Source: Thalassovita sp. (lineage in GTDB: Bacteria; Pseudomonadota; Alphaproteobacteria; Rhodobacterales; Rhodobacteraceae). From it: a stretch of DNA of 64,000 nucleotides. The position numbers and the translations under genes are program-made. The stretch is from the NCBI RefSeq assembly GCF_963691685.1, contig NZ_OY829290.1, positions 1,302,001-1,366,000 on the forward strand. Direction: 5' to 3'. Positions 59,301 through 64,000 of the stretch are shown piece by piece. Numbering within the stretch: position 1 is the first letter of the stretch; each line of letters begins with the position of its first letter. The notes under the pieces are model-generated. The model was not told where the DNA came from. It made no database searches and saw only the letters and a list, made by a program, of their open reading frames with translations.

Positions 59301-61790
59301 AGCCAATCTTCGACCAACATTCCAACAGGGGTTCGGCGTTACGTCGAAAAGGTTGCCCCCTCCCATAACCGTGACGCGTCCGATCTTGGCGAGATCATCG
59401 GGGCGTTGTTGCGCGACGAGGGTATCGTGAACGAGAACTGGGTCATCCAGGTCGGTCGCTACTCGAGCTTGAAACTGGAGCTTGTGCCCATTCTCGACGG
59501 CTTGCACCGGTGCAACAGGTGCTCACGGGTTTCGGCCAACGTCGCGCTCAAGGCGTGTACCTCGGTGAACTGCACGACCACGGGATTCGAGCCAATCTCG
59601 GGGCCCGAAGACGACTACTACCGTTGGCTATCGGAAGAACCAGCGCACCGGCTCAACGTTGAGGAATTGACGGGCCAGACGAAACCGCTTTCCGAGCAGC
59701 GACGACGCCAACGCCTTTTCAAGAAGGCCTTCCTTGAAGACGAGATTGAACCGGTGCACGGGATCGACACCTTGAGCGTCACGACGACGATGGAGGTCGG
59801 CGTCGATATCGGTTCCTTGGAGCTGGTGATGATGGCCAACATGCCGCCGCAGAGGTTTAACTACCAGCAAAGGGTTGGCCGGGCCGGGCGCATGGGACAG
59901 AGCTTTTCCTACGCGCTCACCATTTGTCGCGGTGGCTCGCACGACGATTTCTACTACGGAAACCCGGAACGGATCACGGGCGATACCCCACCGCAGCCAT
60001 ACCTGGACCTTTCGAGGCCGGAGATCGTGAAACGCGTCGCGGCAGCGGAATGCCTTCGACGCGCGTTCTCGGCACTGGATGAACCGCCCGTTGGCGCGGC
60101 CAGCACGCACGGCGTGTTTGGCAAGGCCGCCGAATGGGAAACGGTCTACAAGGCGGACATCTCTGCATGGTTTGCAGTCGACCCCGGCGTTGACGAGGTC
60201 GTGGAGGCGCTTTGTTACCTTGCGCCACTCGCGGAAGACCAACCTGCCAAGATAGCGAGCTATTGCCGGGCGGAGCTGGCGGATCACGTCTCCAGCGTTG
60301 TTTCCGATGGCCGTTACATCCAGATAGAACTTAGCGAGCGCCTCGCAACGGCTGGGGTGCTTCCAATGTTTGGGTTCCCGACGCAAAGCCGGAACCTCTT
60401 CAAGTACAAGCGTGACGCACGCCTTGACGACATGGTGTTGAGTGACCGGGCACTGGACCATGCGGTTTGGGCCTTCTCACCCGGTTCCGAGATACCCAAG
60501 GACAAGCAAATCCACACGGCCTGTGGGTTCGAGTTGCTTCGGGAAATCCGTGGCCGGGTCGAAAGCGACCCCGATCCGCTTGGTCCGAGCCTCGAGTTTT
60601 CGAAGTGCAGCGATCCCGATTGCGGCCACATCATGCAAGGCGTCGAGGAGACCTGCGAGGTTTGCGGTCAGTTCGCGATGAAATTCGACCTCTACCAGCC
60701 GAAAGGATTCATAACGACCCCGGGCCAGCCGCGCGACTACGATGGCCAGCGCCAACGTGGTCCCTCGCTCTCACCCCCGGTACTTGCCTTCAAGCCCAAG
60801 TACGCCGACGGGTTCTCCCTTGGCCCTGCCCGCGTGGCGCTTGCATCTGACGAACCGATCGCGCTGGTCAATGACAATGGCGGGGAGTTCTTCAAGTTCC
60901 GCCGAAAGTTCAACGCCATGATCGTGAACGACGAGCACCTCTACCGCGATCGCCAGCCCCATCCCGAACTCGAAGGTGATCCGGAAGCGGAAGGTGCCAT
61001 TGGCGCCGTGTTCAAGACGGACGTCATGACGATGCTTCTCGAGAACTTGCCGGGCGTGGGCCACAACGGCGTCTTGGACGTCGAGGGCCAAAAGGCCGCT
61101 GGCTCGGCCCTTACGTCTTTCGGTGAATTCCTGAAGGTCGCCGCGGCCCGGGAACTCGACGTGGACCCGGCAGAGCTAAGGGTTGGTACGCAGAAATGGC
61201 GCATGGACAGCTGTGTTACGCGGCAGCTCTACGTTGCAGATGCCCTTGAAAACGGTGCCGGTTACAGCCGGCACATTTGTGATCCAGACCGGCTTCGCGG
61301 GTTAATCGCGACCCACTACGAGGATGTTAAGAAAAACTGGCACGACCCTTCGCACGCCGATTGTGATCGCTCGTGCCCGGATTGTCTTCGTAACTACAAT
61401 AACCGCTTTCTTCATGCTTCCCTTGATTGGCGTTTAGCGCTGGACGTTGCCGAGCTGGTCCTGGGCGAGCCCCTGGATACGACGCGTTGGCTCGGGGACG
61501 CCCGGGGCATCGGGCAAAGGTTTGCCGACTTGTGCAACCACCACGCGGGGAGCGTGCAAGTTGAGCAAGCCGATGGTCTCGTCGCGGTTACGGGCGGCAA
61601 TAAGCTATCCCTCGTGCTATCGCACCCGCTGTGGCACATGCGGGAGGGGCTGGCGCAAGATATCCAGAGAAACGCGAAACTCATGCTGGAAGCCAACCAT
61701 GGTATGGGCCTCAAGGTCGAGTTCGTGGATATCCGTGACTTTGCACACCACCCGCAGACCTACATCGTCAAGATGCTGGAGGCCCAATGA
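56355..61790 (+). CDS. Giant SF2 helicase with C-terminal DUF1998 region (DruE-like)
   Basis: 1811 residues from ATG 56355; a TTG at 56373 with AAAGGA before it is an alternative, and the longer frame from 56292 sits inside the previous gene. Walker A is TSGTGSGKTES (residues 123-133), motif II is VVDELHGYRG (DELH at 337-340), motif VI QRVGRAGR (1172-1179). Between are two Cys clusters (CSNPGCDQ and KCGCGGQ with YCYDCGEAY) that could bind zinc. The C-terminal part has DSCVTRQLYVADALENGAGYS and CDRSCPDCLRNYNN (Cys1670, 1674, 1677), the DUF1998 zinc-binding signature. DruE-type helicases are the core of Druantia antiphage systems; MrfA-like helicases share DUF1998 but are much shorter. Overlaps both neighbours. 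Confidence 0.85.
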   Translation: MERTIALGKATPGEVLDYIQEAYHKYYDSAFWLRDEYLMRERRNLLDEPGLTAQEILLEAVLAYPSEVPVADACAAAGLSPAVAEHLGKIVFGANYELRKHQAQSLETSLASNSATKRNVVVTSGTGSGKTESFLVPVIARLLRERLSGVGQGRLHEWWNENWGSASTWRGSRSRIENGPQPALRALLLYPTNALVEDQVSRLRRAATRARDIHGAPMFFFGRYTGATPGGTFDPGGHLDSKGRRIVKEVARDIKQIEAEAARLADRDEEIRGQFQDPSCGEMLTRWDMIDAPPDIMITNVSMLNVMLMREHEARLFQQTRDWLAASADNHFSLVVDELHGYRGTAGTEVALVIRNLLMRLGLEPGSPQLRCLGTSASLDGEEGKEYLEQFFGVDRNTFEVYPGEPRIPEATLPIDASKIAPLADEAIEGDEDALDEIIGIASPRQALGAACREAGRREEDDAVVPARLGAIKQSLLGEHGSDTVFQAILHAAAREDSPSFKEPHPSFRSHMFLRQIQGMWACSNPGCDQIEDAYRDPERKIGKLFKHPAIKCGCGGQVLELLYCYDCGEAYLGGYVTPRAEGAEDGQVFLESGPTDLSSTVPGLVNERPHSKFRWYWPGKQVDAGVTPTWQHSEPSTKKQKSFGYAAANYDPLYGLLEKAQHGDTPTGTLFTCPGDVNAPALPEKCPACESKKSQQRILKAFFSGSRVNSPIRGLRTGLNVTTQVIADRASTKLGTPERTAQMIAFTDSRDDAADVAAGLELNHFRSLLRQLVFRALKPGASFTVDDARSTSAKIQKGEVLDKRGVEIATAIKAQGPELQTALLMQSMSMSNADQDALVKTFEEDVVNARGISWSALVSGVMNDLLALGENPAGTDASKQEIGNEPWWRYFDQTRPAPVTRLDLSVENEGRRQIRETLSSLIAAALFDAGGRDLESLGLAFACPVGDHSTRLGMAANDARDLLANVIRLLGQARLYQGGGSSQSSTNIPTGVRRYVEKVAPSHNRDASDLGEIIGALLRDEGIVNENWVIQVGRYSSLKLELVPILDGLHRCNRCSRVSANVALKACTSVNCTTTGFEPISGPEDDYYRWLSEEPAHRLNVEELTGQTKPLSEQRRRQRLFKKAFLEDEIEPVHGIDTLSVTTTMEVGVDIGSLELVMMANMPPQRFNYQQRVGRAGRMGQSFSYALTICRGGSHDDFYYGNPERITGDTPPQPYLDLSRPEIVKRVAAAECLRRAFSALDEPPVGAASTHGVFGKAAEWETVYKADISAWFAVDPGVDEVVEALCYLAPLAEDQPAKIASYCRAELADHVSSVVSDGRYIQIELSERLATAGVLPMFGFPTQSRNLFKYKRDARLDDMVLSDRALDHAVWAFSPGSEIPKDKQIHTACGFELLREIRGRVESDPDPLGPSLEFSKCSDPDCGHIMQGVEETCEVCGQFAMKFDLYQPKGFITTPGQPRDYDGQRQRGPSLSPPVLAFKPKYADGFSLGPARVALASDEPIALVNDNGGEFFKFRRKFNAMIVNDEHLYRDRQPHPELEGDPEAEGAIGAVFKTDVMTMLLENLPGVGHNGVLDVEGQKAAGSALTSFGEFLKVAAARELDVDPAELRVGTQKWRMDSCVTRQLYVADALENGAGYSRHICDPDRLRGLIATHYEDVKKNWHDPSHADCDRSCPDCLRNYNNRFLHASLDWRLALDVAELVLGEPLDTTRWLGDARGIGQRFADLCNHHAGSVQVEQADGLVAVTGGNKLSLVLSHPLWHMREGLAQDIQRNAKLMLEANHGMGLKVEFVDIRDFAHHPQTYIVKMLEAQ

Positions 61791-63754
61791 TCACGATTAC
61801 GGGCGCCGAGGGGTCAAGCGAGTACCAGGCCGCCATCCTGGTAAAGAATGCACTGGAGGCATCTTGGCCGGGCGTGGCGGCGACCCCTAGGGAAGTTGAT
61901 GACATCCGGATCGCGGTCAGCACGAAGCTCTCGGGCTACCAGGTACAAGACATCGATGTTGTCTTGGCTGGTCGGCTGTCGAAGCCGCGCATGTTTAAAC
62001 CCTTGCGCGTTATCCGGGGATCCTCGGGGAACAAGCTAAACACGCGCCCGATCATGGTCGAAAGCTTCGTGGTCGCGATCGAGGTCAAGGATCATGACGA
62101 TCGTGGTGTTCGCATTATGGATGACCAGGTCGAGGTCAGGTACTCGCGTGGCGGTCCATTGCAATGGAAGAGCGCGACAGACCAAAACGTCAAGCAAATG
62201 CACGCCCTTAAGACATACCTTTCGGACATGCATGTCGATGTCTTCGCGCGCCGTTGCATGGTTTTCCCCAGTCTCGGCTCGATTTCTGCGCCAAGCGCTG
62301 TCGCGGGTGCTTTCAATGGTCACCAACTGATGAGCGCGATCGCGGCGTCCTCACCGCTCCTGGAACGCCGGGGGCAAGGGCTTCTTTCGGCAGGTGACAA
62401 GGAAACGATCGAGAAGGCCCTAGCGGCACCGATTTTTAAGAAAGCGATCCCAACGCGCCTTGACCGCGAACGCATGGATCGCTTGGCCGCGAAGAACCCG
62501 GCGATCGACGGCATCATCGATACCCTGGGAGACGGTACGGTGTTCCTGCGTGGCTTCGCGGGAACCGGGAAGACGGTTTTGCTTCTCCAGGCGGCGTGGA
62601 AACTCTTTCGCATGGAGGGCAAGCGGACGTTGGTCTTGACCTACAACCACGCCCTGGCCGCTGACATGCGTCGCCTAATGTCCCTGGCAAGCATCCCGTC
62701 CTCGGTGCAAGCGGGTGGCATCCGCGTCGGCACCGTGATGTCATTCCTCTACACCTGGTTTTCGAAGCTTGGATTGCTCGGCGATGGTCCCTTGGATTTC
62801 TCGCGGTACCCCGAGCTCTGCGCAGAGGCGCTGGAACTTATCAAGGCGGGGGCCGTTACACGGGATGACATCGAGGCAATCATCTACGACGATCCCGATT
62901 TCTTCGATTTCGATCAGGTGTTCGTTGACGAGGGACAAGATTGGCCAAGCGGGGAGACCGCCTTGTTGAAAGCCCTTTACGACCCGACACGGCTATGTGT
63001 CGCGGATGGCGTGGACCAGCTTGTCAGGGGTGCACGTGCTAACTGGCGTGCGGGTCTGCCCCGCGACAAGAGAAGCACCTTGCCATTGGGAAAATGCTTG
63101 CGCCTCAAGCGCAACTTGTCGCTCTTCGTATCCGAGGTTGCACGGGAAACGGGAAGTGCGTGGGAGGCTGAGCCTAACCCGGCCGCCGGCGGTGGCAGGA
63201 TAATCATCTTGAACACGCCATACGCGCAGGCAGCCGGGTTACACGAGAGACTCGTTGGCGACCTAAGGTCCGACGGCAATGACTGTGTCGACATGCTGGT
63301 CTGCGTTCCGCCAGACGGCGTTGTCGGTGATGGCTCGCGGCGGTCGAGCCTGGTGGGCCGGGAAATGACATCCTGGGGCCAGGAGTTCTGGGACGGCGTT
63401 GATCCGACGGCAAGGTCGGATTTTCCTCGCGGGCCAGACCAGGTGAGGATCGTTCAATACGCTTCTTGCCGGGGCTTGGAAGGGTGGACCGTAGTTCTCG
63501 ACGGGTTTGATCGATTCCTCGAAGAGATGTTTGAAGCCAAGATCTCATCTGGTCTCGATGCATCCGAAGAGGAGGGATTCGTTGACCTGGAAAAGGCAGC
63601 GCAGGGCGAAGCGTGGCGTTGGGGACTGATCGCCCTAACACGTCCCATCGATACATTGGTGATCCAGCTCGACGACCCCGGCGGACGGTTCGGAACCCAA
63701 GTCCTTGAAGCGGCGAGAAAGTTCCCAGATTTCGTTGAAATCTTGGACGACTAG
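61787..63754 (+). CDS. PD-(D/E)xK nuclease fused to SF1 helicase (DruF-like, tentative)
   Basis: 655 residues; the ATGA overlap (61787-61790) with the helicase stop shows coupled translation. Residues 1-150 have a nuclease fold with D55-I-D57 and E99-V-K101 (YQVQDIDVVLAG ... VVAIEVKDHD), the DxnExK pattern of NERD-like restriction-type nucleases. Then an SF1 helicase: GFAGTGKT (256-263), DEGQD (381-385), FDQVFVDE, later YASCRGLEGWTVVL and ALTRPIDTLVIQL (motif VI). Such proteins may nick or unwind foreign DNA. In Druantia type II a protein of about this size is annotated DruF, and I suggest that by position only. Active-site residues appear intact. Confidence 0.75.
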   Translation: MITITGAEGSSEYQAAILVKNALEASWPGVAATPREVDDIRIAVSTKLSGYQVQDIDVVLAGRLSKPRMFKPLRVIRGSSGNKLNTRPIMVESFVVAIEVKDHDDRGVRIMDDQVEVRYSRGGPLQWKSATDQNVKQMHALKTYLSDMHVDVFARRCMVFPSLGSISAPSAVAGAFNGHQLMSAIAASSPLLERRGQGLLSAGDKETIEKALAAPIFKKAIPTRLDRERMDRLAAKNPAIDGIIDTLGDGTVFLRGFAGTGKTVLLLQAAWKLFRMEGKRTLVLTYNHALAADMRRLMSLASIPSSVQAGGIRVGTVMSFLYTWFSKLGLLGDGPLDFSRYPELCAEALELIKAGAVTRDDIEAIIYDDPDFFDFDQVFVDEGQDWPSGETALLKALYDPTRLCVADGVDQLVRGARANWRAGLPRDKRSTLPLGKCLRLKRNLSLFVSEVARETGSAWEAEPNPAAGGGRIIILNTPYAQAAGLHERLVGDLRSDGNDCVDMLVCVPPDGVVGDGSRRSSLVGREMTSWGQEFWDGVDPTARSDFPRGPDQVRIVQYASCRGLEGWTVVLDGFDRFLEEMFEAKISSGLDASEEEGFVDLEKAAQGEAWRWGLIALTRPIDTLVIQLDDPGGRFGTQVLEAARKFPDFVEILDD

Positions 63755-63883
63755 GCCAACGCGCGCTCGATAAAGCGGGCGACAGAACGGCCGAATTGCC
63801 CCCAACATGTAGTAACCGCCTGGACAGCCCATTCCAGATATGCTAGCTATTTTCAAAAACCATGAAACTTGGCCGGACGATAG

Positions 63884-64000
63884 ATGCTTCAGGAAACCCT
63901 TGCGAGAGACGTAAACGAAAACCCTACCCAGGCGGGAACTCCCCGGCACGAGGCGACGCATCGCCAGTACAACATGATCGATCTCTTCGCCGGGTGTGGC
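63884..64000 (+). CDS. DNA cytosine C5-methyltransferase, cut by window edge (DruM-like)
   Basis: The frame from 63884 (MLQETLARDVNENPTQ ...) leads into MIDLFAGCG at the window's last bases. D-L-F-A-G-x-G is motif I of C5-cytosine DNA methyltransferases (S-adenosylmethionine binding). Only 39 codons are visible, so the start and the rest must be checked outside. No strong ribosome site precedes the first ATG; the second (MIDLF) is possible. A C5 methylase in this place fits DruM of Druantia type II. It may protect host DNA from the island's own nuclease activities. Confidence 0.7.
   Translation, partial: MLQETLARDVNENPTQAGTPRHEATHRQYNMIDLFAGCG

Noticed and set aside
53339..61790. DISARM system
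   Set aside because: DISARM has the helicase and the DUF1998 protein as separate genes (with a PLD protein); here they are in one polypeptide and no PLD motif was seen.

Overview
The window looks like a chromosome segment of a roseobacter-group alphaproteobacterium (Rhodobacterales; Phaeobacter/Ruegeria-like). This rests on protein character and local gene sets: glyQ-DUF6446-glyS, a SAM-II riboswitch before metZ, FolE2 as the GTP cyclohydrolase, an aa3 oxidase subunit I next to a DUF2244 gene, and a short-type ArgC. I had no database, so the genus is not fixed.

Positions 1-40800 are core genome. In order: a GST fragment, riboswitch-controlled metZ, folE2, small DUF1127-type genes, trkH, an envelope protein with a decayed protease domain, the glycyl-tRNA synthetase operon and a PPDK-like gene. 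Then come a SleB-type hydrolase, folB-folP, three DMT exporters, ArsR/SRPBCC, a hemerythrin, ilvC divergent from two overlapping Lrp genes, a class V aminotransferase, a UbiH-type hydroxylase, a HAD phosphatase, GntR and a membrane glycosyltransferase. The stretch ends with carA, a GatB/YqeY protein, ctaD with an FNR-type box, cytochrome c, argC, AraC, lipB, a peptidoglycan-binding protein and tRNA-Leu(GAG). Folate genes (folE2, folB, folP), amino-acid genes (metZ, ilvC, carA, argC) and respiratory genes (ctaD, cytochrome c) are scattered as short units, most closed by clear hairpin terminators.

Positions 40870-48330 are a remodelled zone: a META-domain secreted protein, the C-terminal part of a repeat-rich autotransporter, a complete IS3-family element, the N-terminal stump of a DUF6916-type gene, and a TonB-dependent receptor. 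The IS joins two unrelated truncated genes without an obvious target duplication, which suggests an IS-mediated deletion.

From about 48428 to the right edge lies a genomic island. Its left boundary is a 3' half of a tRNA-Cys gene (minus strand), the usual scar of tRNA-targeted integration; the intact tRNA-Cys and probably the integrase should lie beyond the window. The island carries a HTH (replication-like) protein, a hipBA-type toxin-antitoxin pair, small unknown genes, and an operon of four large genes: a 1013-residue protein of unknown fold, an 1811-residue SF2 helicase with a C-terminal DUF1998 region, a 655-residue PD-(D/E)xK nuclease plus SF1 helicase, and a C5-cytosine DNA methyltransferase cut off by the window edge. 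The fused helicase-DUF1998 protein and the methyltransferase point to an anti-phage system of the Druantia type (most like type II). This is the most interesting part of the window.
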